NCBI GenBank assembly: GCA_937975765.1
Contig: CALJUR010000085.1
Span: 1 to 26,568, forward strand
DNA: 26,568 nt
Origin: an uncultured Myxococcales bacterium
GTDB taxonomy: Bacteria; Myxococcota_A; UBA9042; DTJE01
Reading direction: 5' to 3'
Shown: in pieces, positions 13,290 to 21,237 of the stretch
How the letters are laid out: each line of letters opens with the position of its first letter
Numbering within the stretch: the stretch's first letter is position 1
Notes under the pieces: generated by a model
What the model was told of the DNA's origin: nothing
Seen by the model: the letters and a program-made list of their open reading frames with translations, nothing else
Database searches by the model: none
Position numbers and translations under genes: made by a program

Positions 13290-16064
13290 TCAGCCGTGCA
13301 GGTCGGACCAGACGTGGCCGCGGCCGACCTCGACGGCCAGCGGGACGGCCAGCGGGAAGGCGCCTTCCATCACCTCGCGCAGCACGGCGGCGACGGCATC
13401 GCCGGTGCCCTCGCGGGTTTCCAGCACCAGTTCGTCGTGCACCGACAGCACCAGCCGCGCGGGCAACCCGTCGGCGATCAGCCGGTCGCGCAGCCGCACC
13501 ATCGCGATCTTGATGATGTCCGCGGCGGTACCCTGGATGGGCATGTTCAGCGCCATCCGCTCGGCCGCGGCTCGCTCGTTGCGGTTCGTCGCCGCGATGC
13601 CCTCGATGGGGCGGCGGCGTCCCGACACGGTCTCGACGTAGCCGTCCGTGCGGGCGCGGTCCAGCGTGGAATCCAGGTACCGCCGCACGGACGGGAAGGC
13701 GCCGAAGTAGTCGTCGATGATGTGCTGCGCTTCCGCCATCGGGATCTTCAGGTCGCGCCCCAGCCGGAACGCGCCCATGCCGTATAGCAGGCCGAAGTTG
13801 ATCACCTTGGCGGCCCGGCGCTGGTCGGGCGTCACCGCGGACTCTTCGCAGTGGAAGATCCGCGCCGCCGTGCGGGCGTGGATGTCGATGCCGTGCCGGA
13901 AGGCGTCGATCAGCGACGCGTCGCCGGACAGGTGGGCCAGCACGCGCAGTTCGATCTGGCTGTAGTCCGCGGAAACGAACTCCAGGCCGGGCCCGCTGAC
14001 GAAGGCCCCGCGGATCTTGCGGCCGGCCTCGGTCCGGATCGGGATGTTCTGCAGGTTCGGGTCGGACGACGACAGCCGGCCCGTCGCCGCGACCGTCTGG
14101 TTGTAGGACGTGTGGATGCGCCCGGTGCGCGGGTGGACCAGGCTGCCCAGCGCGTCGGCGTACGTGCCCTTCAGCTTGGCCAGCGACCGGTATTCCAGGA
14201 TCAGCGTGGGCACCGGGTGCTGCTCGGACAGCGCCTCCAGCACCGTCACGTCGGTGGAGGGCCCGGTCTTGGTCTTCTTGATCACCGGCAGTTGCAGCTT
14301 GCCGAACAGCACGTCGGCCAGTTGCTTGGGCGAGTTCGGGTTGAAGACGGTTCCGGCCGCGTCCAGGATCTGCTTTTCCAGGCGCTGCAGGTCGGTCGCG
14401 AGGTCGGTGGACAGGCGCGCCAGCGCGTCGCGGTCGACGGCCACGCCGGCGGTCTCCATCCCGGCCAGTACCCGGGCCAGCGGGATCTCGACGTCGGCCA
14501 GCAGGCGCGACAGGCCGGCCGCGTCCAGGCCGGCCTGCAGGGGGGCACGCACGCGGCGCGCGGCCATCGCCCGCAGCGCCAGCGCGGACGGCGACGCGTC
14601 GGAAGGCGGGGGCAGCGGGGTCGCCAGCACCTCGATCACCAGCGTGTCCAGCGAGTGCGACTCCCGTTCCGCGTTGCGCAGGTAGGACGCCAGGACCGGG
14701 TCGAACGCGGGCAGGCCGGGATCGCCGCCCGCGGCCGCGAAGACCTGGTGCATCTCCTTGGACCCGGCGATGCAGGCGTCCCGATCGCGCAGGGCCGCGG
14801 CCAGCCGCGCCAGGAATCCCTGCGGCGCGTCGGCGGGGCGCAGCACGATCGCGTCCCGGTCGTCCACCGCGATCGCGATGCCGCGCAGGTCGGGCGCCAC
14901 CGGGTCGCGCGCGCCGAACAGCGCGGCCACGGCCGGGCGGGAACAGGCGGCGATCCGGGACAACACCTCGTCCCAGGACAGGTCCGTCCCCGCCACGATC
15001 GGCGTCGCGGCTAGCGGCGCGGGGGCGGCGGTCACGGCCGCGAACAGGTCGCCGAAAAGAGGGCCAGCCTCCATTTTCTGGCGGAGGGTTTTTCGGCCCT
15101 CCGATTGCCGAACCTCGGGACCGAACGAACCGGTTCCTTCCGTGTGTTCAAGAACATCGGATGCCGCTTCCGCATCCGCGGAAACCGGGAAATCGGAGGC
15201 TGTCCCTATTTTTTCGGCCATCACCTCGGCCAGCATCCCGCGGAACTCCAGTTCGGTCAGCAGCGCGATCACGTCGTCGCGGTCCGGCGTCCGCATCGTC
15301 AGCGTCGCCGGGTCGCGGTCCGCCTCGGGCAGCGGCACGTCCTTGCGCAGCGTCGCCAGGTCGCGCGACAGGAACGCCGACTCGCGCCCCGCCGCCAGTG
15401 CCTCCCGCTTGCGCGGCGTCAGCGCGTCCAGGTTCGCGTAGATCCCCTCCAGGCTCCCGTACGCGTTGATCAGTTCCGCCGCGCCCTTGTCCCCGATCCC
15501 CGGCACGCCCGGCACGTTGTCCGACGCGTCGCCCACCAGCGCCAGGTAGTCCACGACGCCTTCCGGAGGCACCCCCAGGCGCCCCACGACGCCCTCCCGG
15601 TCGAACCCCTTGTCCCGCATCGGGTCGCGCGCCGTCACGCCCTCCCCGACCAGTTGCAGCAGGTCCTTGTCGCCCGACTCGATGACGACCTCGATCCCCG
15701 CCGCCCGGGCCCGCGCGCACAGCGTCGCGATCACGTCGTCGGCCTCGAACCCCGCCTCCTCCAGCACCGGGAAGCCCATCGCCTGCGCCAGCCGCCGCGC
15801 GTACGGGAACTGCGGCACCAGGTCCGGGTCGGCCGGCGGCCGGTTCGCCTTGTACTCGCCGTACATCGCGTTGCGGAACGTCTCCCGCCCCGCGTCGAAC
15901 ACCACCGCCACCCGGTCCGGCTTCCGGTCCCGCACGAACTTCCGCAGCATCTGGGCCAGCCCGAACAGCGCGTTGGTGGGCAGCCCCTTCGACGTCCGCA
16001 GCGGCCGGATCGCGTGGAACGCCCGGTGGATCAGCCCGGACGCGTCGATGAGGTGGATCGTCAT
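13290..16064 (-). CDS. polA: DNA polymerase I
   Basis: This 924-residue Pol I acts in Okazaki-fragment maturation and excision repair. Residues 1-280 are the 5' nuclease (FDAGRETFRN, EADDVIATL, GDKDLLQL, GDASDNVPGVPGIGDKGA). Residues 355-485 are the 3'-5' exonuclease fold, but the acidic DxE metal site is absent (PAVAALFG stands there), so proofreading is probably lost. Residues 530-924 are the polymerase: motif A with D700 in SADYSQIELR, motif B RRAAKVINFGLLYG (749-762), and motif C HDE (876-878). Residues about 286-336, the linker between halves, are encoded by a REPIN-like inverted repeat. I chose the ATG at 16064 because the product then begins MTIHLIDASGLIHRAFHA, the normal start, and because the promoter at 16099-16126 excludes the upstream Met at 16100. 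No clear Shine-Dalgarno is seen. Confidence 0.96.
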   Translation of the reverse strand: MTIHLIDASGLIHRAFHAIRPLRTSKGLPTNALFGLAQMLRKFVRDRKPDRVAVVFDAGRETFRNAMYGEYKANRPPADPDLVPQFPYARRLAQAMGFPVLEEAGFEADDVIATLCARARAAGIEVVIESGDKDLLQLVGEGVTARDPMRDKGFDREGVVGRLGVPPEGVVDYLALVGDASDNVPGVPGIGDKGAAELINAYGSLEGIYANLDALTPRKREALAAGRESAFLSRDLATLRKDVPLPEADRDPATLTMRTPDRDDVIALLTELEFRGMLAEVMAEKIGTASDFPVSADAEAASDVLEHTEGTGSFGPEVRQSEGRKTLRQKMEAGPLFGDLFAAVTAAPAPLAATPIVAGTDLSWDEVLSRIAACSRPAVAALFGARDPVAPDLRGIAIAVDDRDAIVLRPADAPQGFLARLAAALRDRDACIAGSKEMHQVFAAAGGDPGLPAFDPVLASYLRNAERESHSLDTLVIEVLATPLPPPSDASPSALALRAMAARRVRAPLQAGLDAAGLSRLLADVEIPLARVLAGMETAGVAVDRDALARLSTDLATDLQRLEKQILDAAGTVFNPNSPKQLADVLFGKLQLPVIKKTKTGPSTDVTVLEALSEQHPVPTLILEYRSLAKLKGTYADALGSLVHPRTGRIHTSYNQTVAATGRLSSSDPNLQNIPIRTEAGRKIRGAFVSGPGLEFVSADYSQIELRVLAHLSGDASLIDAFRHGIDIHARTAARIFHCEESAVTPDQRRAAKVINFGLLYGMGAFRLGRDLKIPMAEAQHIIDDYFGAFPSVRRYLDSTLDRARTDGYVETVSGRRRPIEGIAATNRNERAAAERMALNMPIQGTAADIIKIAMVRLRDRLIADGLPARLVLSVHDELVLETREGTGDAVAAVLREVMEGAFPLAVPLAVEVGRGHVWSDLHG
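15059..15207. repeat. REPIN-like inverted pair inside the polA coding region
   Basis: The left arm GAGGGCCAGCCTCC (15059-15072) and the right arm GGAGGCTGTCCCT (15195-15207) are inverse copies with one mismatch. They are the same arms as at 6415-6530, in the opposite orientation. The enclosed DNA is unrelated to that copy and has small hairpins of its own. The region is read in frame as PolA residues about 286-336. Confidence 0.7.
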
Positions 16065-16098
16065 GTCGGCGGCACCGTCGCAAAGGGAGGACAGCCGC

Positions 16099-16126
16099 AT
16101 TATAATTCGCGCCGGTCGATTTCCAA
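16099..16126 (-). promoter_or_regulatory. polA promoter (shared palindromic -10)
   Basis: On the minus strand TTGGAA (16121-16126), a 16-bp spacer and a perfect TATAAT (16099-16104) form a good promoter. It gives a leader of about 30 bases before the polA ATG. Confidence 0.6.
16101..16106 (+). promoter_or_regulatory. smpB -10 element
   Basis: TATAAT on the plus strand overlaps the minus-strand TATAAT, because ATTATAAT (16099-16106) is its own reverse complement. The -35 region (TCGCAA at 16078-16083) is weak. Transcription would start about 24 bases before the smpB ATG. Confidence 0.5.
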
Positions 16127-16136
16127 GGAACCCCGG

Positions 16137-16589
16137 ATGAAGGCCGACAAGGGCGACGGGCGGAAGATCGTCGCCGAGAACCGACGTGCCCGCCACGACT
16201 ACGAGATCCTGGACCGCTTCGAGGCCGGGATGGTGCTGCTGGGCAGCGAGGTGAAGTCGCTGCGCAACGGCGGAGCACAACTGGTCGATTCCTACGTCGA
16301 GGTCAAGGACGACGAACTGTTCCTGGTGGGCGCCAACATCGCGCAGTACGCCGCCGCGTCCTACCAGAACCACGAACCGCGCCGGCGCCGCAAGTTGCTG
16401 ATGCACGCAGCCGAGATCCACCGCCTGGACATGAAGGTCCGCGAGAAGGGCCTGACGCTGGTCCCGCTGGCGATCTACTTCCGCGAGGGACGCGCCAAGG
16501 TGGAGGTCGCCCTGGCACGAGGTCGCAAGTCGTACGACAAGCGTGACAAGATCCTGCAGAGGGACCTGGACCGCGCCGCCCGGGAGTGA
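16137..16589 (+). CDS. smpB: SsrA-binding protein
   Basis: SmpB binds tmRNA and delivers it to stalled ribosomes for trans-translation. The 150-residue length is normal. Conserved features are the N-terminal KIVAENRRARHDYEIL and FEAGMVLLGSEVKSLRNG segments of the OB-fold that binds tmRNA. A later block reads LTLVPLAIYFREGRAKVEVA, followed by the basic tail ARGRKSYDKRDKILQRD that enters the mRNA channel. AAGGAA lies six bases before the ATG. It diverges from polA over a shared palindromic -10 and is followed almost immediately by the LeuA-like gene, whose GTG alternative start would overlap the smpB stop, so both are probably one transcript. The tmRNA gene itself is not in this window. Confidence 0.97.
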   Translation: MKADKGDGRKIVAENRRARHDYEILDRFEAGMVLLGSEVKSLRNGGAQLVDSYVEVKDDELFLVGANIAQYAAASYQNHEPRRRRKLLMHAAEIHRLDMKVREKGLTLVPLAIYFREGRAKVEVALARGRKSYDKRDKILQRDLDRAARE

Positions 16590-16594
16590 CGCCG

Positions 16595-17869
16595 ATGATC
16601 GCGCCCCCCAGGAAGGAGCCCTACCACGACACGATCTACGACTGGAACCTGGTGGACAACTACCAGCAGGTCCAGCAGAAGAAGGTCGCGCTGCACGACG
16701 AGACGCTGCGCGACGGCCTGCAGTCGGCCTACGTTCGCCATCCCTCCCTTGCCGAGAAGCTGGACCTGGTCCGGCTGATGGACCGGCTGGGGATCGACAG
16801 CGTCGACATCGGCCTGCCCGGCGCCGGCGAAACGGCCCTGCAGGAGTGCAAGGCCCTGGCGCGCGCCATCGCCGACGAGAAGATGCGGATCCGCCCGGCC
16901 GTCGCGGCCCGCACGCACCTGGACGACGTGATGCCGTCGCTGGAGGTGGCGCAGCATGCGGGGATCCCGGTCGAGTTGATGGTGTTCATCGGGTCGTCGC
17001 CGATCCGCATGCTGGCGGAGGAGTGGGACCTGCAGTTCCTGCTGACGAAGAGCCACCAGGCCGTCCGCGCCGCCAAGGACGCGGGGATGCCCGTCACGCT
17101 GGCCACCGAGGACACGACGCGGTCGCGGCCCGACGTGCTGTACCGGCTGTTCGTCAACGCGGTGGACGCGGGCAGCGACCGGCTGTGCATCTGCGACACC
17201 GTGGGGCACGCGATGCCCGACGGGATCCGCGTGCTGATGCGCTTCGTGCTGGACCTCGTGAAGGGCATGGGCGCGGACGTGAAGGTCGACTGGCACGGGC
17301 ACAACGACCGCAGCATCGCGCTGTCGAACGCGCTGTGGGCCGTCGTGTCGGGAGCGGACCGGCTGCACGGTTGCGCGCTGGGCGTGGGCGAACGGGCGGG
17401 CAACACGTCGATGGACCGCCTGATCATGAACCTGCGCCTGATGGGCATCCTGGAGGAGACGCGGGACCTGTCGGCGCTGCTGACCTACTGCCAGCGGGCC
17501 AGCGAGGTCCTGGGATACCCGATCCCGTCGAACTACCCGCTGGCCGGGCGCGACGTGTTCCGGACGCAGACGGGCGTGCATGCGGCGGCGGTGATCAAGG
17601 CCCGGAAGAAGGGCGACGACTACCTGGCGGACCGCATCTACAGCGGCGTGCCGGCGGGAATGTTCGGGCGTCGCCAGGAGATCTGCATCGGGCCCATGAG
17701 CGGCGCCAGCAACGTGCTGCAGGTGCTGCACGACAGGGGGCTGGACGCCACCGAGGACCGCGTGCAGGCCCTGCTGCACCGTGCCAAGGCCGAGAACCGC
17801 ATCCTGTCCGACGAGGACGTCGTCGCGACGATCGCGCAGGCCGACCTGGCCCGCGCCGCCTCCCGTTGA
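16595..17869 (+). CDS. DRE-TIM metallolyase, 2-isopropylmalate/homocitrate synthase-like
   Basis: This 424-residue protein belongs to the HMGL-like (DRE-TIM) family, which condenses acetyl-CoA with 2-oxo acids or cleaves such adducts. The start of the barrel, LHDETLRDGLQS (33-44), supplies the DRE-type Arg39-Asp40 and metal ligands. HGHND (234-238) holds the two metal His. GVGERAGNTSMD (263-274) is the signature of isopropylmalate and homocitrate synthases. QTGVHAAAVIKARK follows as in LeuA. The C-terminal allosteric LeuA dimer domain is absent, so it is shorter than Leu-regulated LeuA. A GTG nine bases upstream is in frame, but the ATG at 16595 is favoured by the GGGAG at 16582-16586. No leucine or lysine genes are adjacent, so the exact substrate (isopropylmalate, homocitrate, citramalate or Re-citrate synthase) stays open. 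Confidence 0.82.
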   Translation: MIAPPRKEPYHDTIYDWNLVDNYQQVQQKKVALHDETLRDGLQSAYVRHPSLAEKLDLVRLMDRLGIDSVDIGLPGAGETALQECKALARAIADEKMRIRPAVAARTHLDDVMPSLEVAQHAGIPVELMVFIGSSPIRMLAEEWDLQFLLTKSHQAVRAAKDAGMPVTLATEDTTRSRPDVLYRLFVNAVDAGSDRLCICDTVGHAMPDGIRVLMRFVLDLVKGMGADVKVDWHGHNDRSIALSNALWAVVSGADRLHGCALGVGERAGNTSMDRLIMNLRLMGILEETRDLSALLTYCQRASEVLGYPIPSNYPLAGRDVFRTQTGVHAAAVIKARKKGDDYLADRIYSGVPAGMFGRRQEICIGPMSGASNVLQVLHDRGLDATEDRVQALLHRAKAENRILSDEDVVATIAQADLARAASR

Positions 17870-17917
17870 TGCCGGCCGATCGGGCCGCGACCGCGAAGAA
17901 ACTTCAGGCGATGGCCC

Positions 17918-19357
17918 TCAGCACCCCTCGCGCTGGACCGGGACGTTGGTCTTGTGGCCGAACTGCTGGGGCGGGTAGATGTAGTCCAGGTTGAAGCAGG
18001 CGAAACAGTATTCCGGGCTGTCGTGCAGCACGCGGTCGAAATCCGCGACCTCCATGTACCGCAACGAATCGGCGTTCATGTACTCGGCGATCTGCGGGAT
18101 CGTCATGCGGTTTGCGATCAGTTCGGCGCGCGTCGGCGTGTCGATGCCGTAGTAGCAGGACCCGATGACCGGCGGCGAACCGATGCGCACGTGCACCTCG
18201 CGCGCGCCGGCGGCCTTGATCATGCGGACGATCTTGCGCAGGCTGGTCCCGCGCACGATCGAGTCGTCCACCAGCACGACGCGCTTGCCCGGGAAGAAGC
18301 CGGGCAGCGGGTTGAACTTCTGCTTGACGCCCTCGTCGCGCGACTTCTGGTTCGGCTTGATGAAGGTGCGCCCGACGTAGTGGTTGCGCAGCAGGCCCAT
18401 GCTGTAGGGCACGCCCTTCGCGGCGGCGTAGCCCAGCGCGACGAAGTTGGACGAGTCGGGCACGGGCATCACGACCAGGTCCTGGTCCACCGGGATGTCG
18501 TCGTCCTTGGCGGCCAGGCAGGCGCCGATCCGCTGCCGTACCCCGTACACGTGCTCGCCGAACGTCTCGGCGTCGGGCCGCGAGAAGTAGATCAGTTCGA
18601 AGACGCAGTGCCGGTTGCATTCGGGCATCGACAGCACGGTCCGGACCGGCTGGCCATGCTGCAGGCACAGCACCTCGCCGGGGGCCACCTCCCGCACGCG
18701 CTTCGCGCCGACGATGCCGAACCCGCAGCACTCGGACGCGAACACGGTTCCTTCCGACCGGGTCTCGTCGACCCCGTCGCCGTCCAGGTGTCCCATCACC
18801 AGCGGCCGGATGCCGTGCGGGTCGCGGAACGCGTACATGCGGTCGCGCAGGATGACCAGGGTCGCGAAGGCGCCCTTCAGTTCCTGCATGGTCTTCCGGA
18901 TGGCGTCCTCGATCGGGTCGTCGCGGACCACGTGGTGGTACGCGATCAGGCGGCCGATCAACTCGCCGTCGTTGTCGCTCTTGAAGGTGAACTGGGCCTC
19001 GCTCTCCAGCCAGGACCGCAGTTCGCCGTAGTTGATGATGTCGCCGTTGCTGCAGATCGCCATGTGCGGCCCCTCGGCCAGGTCGATGGCGTGCGGCTGG
19101 GCGTTGGCGATGTCGGAGGCACCGGCCGTCGGGTAGCGGACGTGGCCGATGGAGATGTCGCCGTCGTTGCGCGCCAGCACCTCGGGGACCAGGACGTTCT
19201 TCACCAGTCCCATCGCCTTGTGGGACGAGATGTTCCCGCGGGCGTTCCGGCTGGCGATGCCGCAACTCTCCTGGCCGCGGTGCTGGATGGCGAACAGCAT
19301 CTCGGATACGAGGCTTTCCGCGTGGTCCACACCGAAGGCACCGGCGACTCCACACAC
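17918..19357 (-). CDS. purF: Amidophosphoribosyltransferase
   Basis: PurF makes 5-phosphoribosylamine from PRPP and glutamine, the first step of de novo purine synthesis. The 479-residue protein starts MCGVAGAFG, so removal of Met exposes the catalytic Cys2 of the class II glutaminase. Residues up to 240 form that Ntn domain (HRGQES, GHVRYPTAG, SNGDIINY). The phosphoribosyltransferase half has the PRPP loop VVLVDDSIVRGTS (360-372). C251, C401, C451 and C454 match the four ligands of the B. subtilis-type [4Fe-4S] cluster, which makes the enzyme oxygen-sensitive. Such enzymes normally carry a short propeptide before the Cys; none is present. The start is GTG at 19357, with AAGGAGG seven bases upstream. 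A TTGACA promoter lies at 19403-19430. It converges with the LeuA-like gene. Confidence 0.96.
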   Translation of the reverse strand: MCGVAGAFGVDHAESLVSEMLFAIQHRGQESCGIASRNARGNISSHKAMGLVKNVLVPEVLARNDGDISIGHVRYPTAGASDIANAQPHAIDLAEGPHMAICSNGDIINYGELRSWLESEAQFTFKSDNDGELIGRLIAYHHVVRDDPIEDAIRKTMQELKGAFATLVILRDRMYAFRDPHGIRPLVMGHLDGDGVDETRSEGTVFASECCGFGIVGAKRVREVAPGEVLCLQHGQPVRTVLSMPECNRHCVFELIYFSRPDAETFGEHVYGVRQRIGACLAAKDDDIPVDQDLVVMPVPDSSNFVALGYAAAKGVPYSMGLLRNHYVGRTFIKPNQKSRDEGVKQKFNPLPGFFPGKRVVLVDDSIVRGTSLRKIVRMIKAAGAREVHVRIGSPPVIGSCYYGIDTPTRAELIANRMTIPQIAEYMNADSLRYMEVADFDRVLHDSPEYCFACFNLDYIYPPQQFGHKTNVPVQREGC

Positions 19358-19402
19358 GATCGCGCCTCCTTGTCGCGCGAAACGGTCGCGGCGACGGGTG
19401 CC

Positions 19403-19430
19403 ACTGTACGGACCTGAAGCCGGCTGTCAA
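19403..19430 (-). promoter_or_regulatory. purF promoter
   Basis: On the minus strand a perfect TTGACA (19425-19430), a 16-bp spacer and TACAGT (19403-19408) give transcription about 39 bases before the purF GTG. No obvious PurR-like or purine-riboswitch structure is seen in the leader. Confidence 0.6.
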
Positions 19431-19467
19431 CGGGGTCGTTGCCGGAAGTTGCGGCAAGGCCGGCCGG

Positions 19468-21168
19468 TCAAGGGGTTTCCGGCGTCCATCGCAACGAAAG
19501 CACCCAGGGGCCGGGAGGCGCGCCGGGAGAGGCGCAGGCCTCCAGCAGGCCGGGGGCGGGGGACGGGAAGCCGGTGCACGGGAAGTCGGCGCAGGGGCGG
19601 GGGGGCGTGTCGCCGGGCGGGTCCAGGGTGCACGCCGTGGTCGCTCCGGGAATCGCGGGGCCCGTCCAGGCGACCAGGGGTGCCGAGGGGGACTTCCATT
19701 CGAAGACGGCGGTGAAGGCCTGGACGCCCGACGGATCGAAGGCGAGGTCCTGCGAGGCGACGGGTCCGGGCACGCGGCGGAGGTGGGGATGACCCAGCCG
19801 GCAGGCCAGGTGCGGAGCGATGGAGAGGTCGGGCAGCCGGATGCCGAAGCCGCCCGCGTCGTCGGAGTAGATCGCGTGCGACCAGCGCCGGGAGGCGAAC
19901 CGGGACAGGATGTCCTCGAGATAGGTGTCGAAGCCGGCGACGGTGGTCGGGCCGCCCCACTCCCCCATCCAGACGGGTACGCCGCCCAGGTTCGCGGCGG
20001 ACTGGGCCACGGCGTCGAAGGCGACATCGACCATGTCCGCCATCGTGTCGTGGTCGTACTCCCCGCCGTCGTGCAGCGAGGGCAGGTAGTAGTGCGGGGC
20101 GAAGGCGACCCGCGGGGCGGGGCCGGGCACGAACGGATCGACCACGCCGTAGGCCAGCATCGTGGCGCCCTGGAAGAAGGCCAGCCGGTCGGGCGCGACG
20201 GCGGACAGGGCGGCGGCGACCTGTTCCTGGCGGGGCTGCCACAGGTCGGAGACGAAGCGCGAAGCCTCGAAGGTCCCGGGGTTGGGCTCGTTCAACAGGT
20301 CGAAGCCGACGACGGCGGGGTGGTCCCTGAAGCGGTCCGCGATGGCGACCCAGGCCTCGACGAAGCGGGCGAACAGCGCGTCGTCCGTGTAGAAGCGGTC
20401 GAAGCAGGCGCGGACCTGCGGGGACAGGTAGTTCAGGTACCACGGCTGGGTGGGCACGTAGGCGTCGTAGTTCGCCGCGTCGCACGCCCACAAGGGCGCG
20501 CCGTCCTCGTGGAAGCCGACGCCGAAGAGGTCCTGGTGCATGTCGATGACGACCAGCAGGCCCGCGTCGGCGGCCCACTGCACGCGCCGGGCGTACTCGT
20601 CCAGGTAGGCGGTGTCGATGACGCCCTCCTGCGGCATGACGGCGGACCAGAAGGCCAGCAGCCGGACGCTGTCGATGCCGGCGGCGGCCAGCGTGGCGAA
20701 GTCCTGCGCGGCGTGCCAGGCCTGGTTTCCCGGCAGGTACTTGGCCGCGTTCGAGACGTTGACGCCGTGCAGGAAGACCGTGCGGCCGGCGTCGTCGACG
20801 ATCGCGTCGCCGGTGCGACGGAAGCCCCCGGGCGCGGCCGGCAGCCAGGGGAGGTCCGGCGCGGCATCCCCGGCGGGGAGGTCGGCGGCGAGGTCGGGCG
20901 CCGCGTCCGGTGCGGGGTCGGGGGAGGCGTCCCCGGCCGGGTCGGCCGCCGCGTCGGACACGGGATCGGATGCAGGATCGGGCGACGCCTCGGACGGGAC
21001 GTCGGCGGGCAGGTCGCCCGGGTCGTCCGTCACGACCTCGGAGACGACGTCGGGAGCAGCCTCGGCCGGCAGGTCCGCGCCGCCTCCGCCATCGCCGCCG
21101 CCGCAAGCCGCGACCGTCGCCAGCATCGCGATCCCCGCGCAAATCGAGCACGCGCCCGCCCGAGCCAT
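19468..21168 (-). CDS. GH5 endoglycoceramidase-like lipoprotein
   Basis: This 566-residue exported glycoside hydrolase probably cleaves a beta-glycosidic bond in glycolipids or glycans outside the inner membrane. The signal peptide ends at a lipobox-like VAAC with Cys22. Residues 23-110 are a stalk of Asp/Pro/Ala/Val/Glu repeats. The GH5 barrel (115-460) shows HGVNVSN (134-140), VRLLAFWSAVMPQEG (168-182), DMHQDLFG (209-216) and GAPLWACD. The acid/base Glu294 is in LLNEPNPG, and the nucleophile Glu403 is in WMGEWGG. The DMHQD and GAPLWA pattern is that of endoglycoceramidases rather than cellulases. A small beta-rich C-terminal domain follows. GGAGG precedes the ATG at 21168, and a TATACT -10 lies at 21195-21200. 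The true substrate is not readable from sequence. Confidence 0.87.
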   Translation of the reverse strand: MARAGACSICAGIAMLATVAACGGGDGGGGADLPAEAAPDVVSEVVTDDPGDLPADVPSEASPDPASDPVSDAAADPAGDASPDPAPDAAPDLAADLPAGDAAPDLPWLPAAPGGFRRTGDAIVDDAGRTVFLHGVNVSNAAKYLPGNQAWHAAQDFATLAAAGIDSVRLLAFWSAVMPQEGVIDTAYLDEYARRVQWAADAGLLVVIDMHQDLFGVGFHEDGAPLWACDAANYDAYVPTQPWYLNYLSPQVRACFDRFYTDDALFARFVEAWVAIADRFRDHPAVVGFDLLNEPNPGTFEASRFVSDLWQPRQEQVAAALSAVAPDRLAFFQGATMLAYGVVDPFVPGPAPRVAFAPHYYLPSLHDGGEYDHDTMADMVDVAFDAVAQSAANLGGVPVWMGEWGGPTTVAGFDTYLEDILSRFASRRWSHAIYSDDAGGFGIRLPDLSIAPHLACRLGHPHLRRVPGPVASQDLAFDPSGVQAFTAVFEWKSPSAPLVAWTGPAIPGATTACTLDPPGDTPPRPCADFPCTGFPSPAPGLLEACASPGAPPGPWVLSLRWTPETP

Positions 21169-21194
21169 CCCGTCCTCCACCGAACGCACGCCGG

Positions 21195-21200
21195 AGTATA
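21195..21200 (-). promoter_or_regulatory. Possible -10 for the GH5 lipoprotein
   Basis: TATACT on the minus strand is a 5/6 match to TATAAT, 26 bases above the ATG. No convincing -35 is seen. It faces away from the mtaB -10 at 21214-21219. Confidence 0.35.
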
Positions 21201-21210
21201 ACGCGCCGTC

Positions 21211-21219
21211 TGGTACAAT
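21211..21219 (+). promoter_or_regulatory. Extended -10 for mtaB-rnc
   Basis: TGGTACAAT combines a TGn extension with a 5/6 -10 hexamer. Transcription would begin just before the GGGAGG ribosome site at 21227-21232, giving a leader of only about 12 bases. Confidence 0.45.
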
Positions 21220-21237
21220 CCGCCGCGGGAGGCCGGG

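Noticed and set aside
13150..13290. Promoter for the ASH-domain lipoprotein from TACAAT at 13182-13187
   Set aside because: No acceptable -35 at 15-19 bp, so it is mentioned only within the gene entry.
16586..16594. GTG at 16586 as start of the LeuA-like gene, overlapping smpB
   Set aside because: No ribosome site before it, whereas the ATG at 16595 has GGGAG at a proper distance. It remains possible.
17873..17887. Hairpin CGGCC/GGCCG between the LeuA-like gene and purF as a bidirectional terminator
   Set aside because: The stem is only 5 bp and there is no T run on either strand; such stems arise by chance in G+C-rich DNA.
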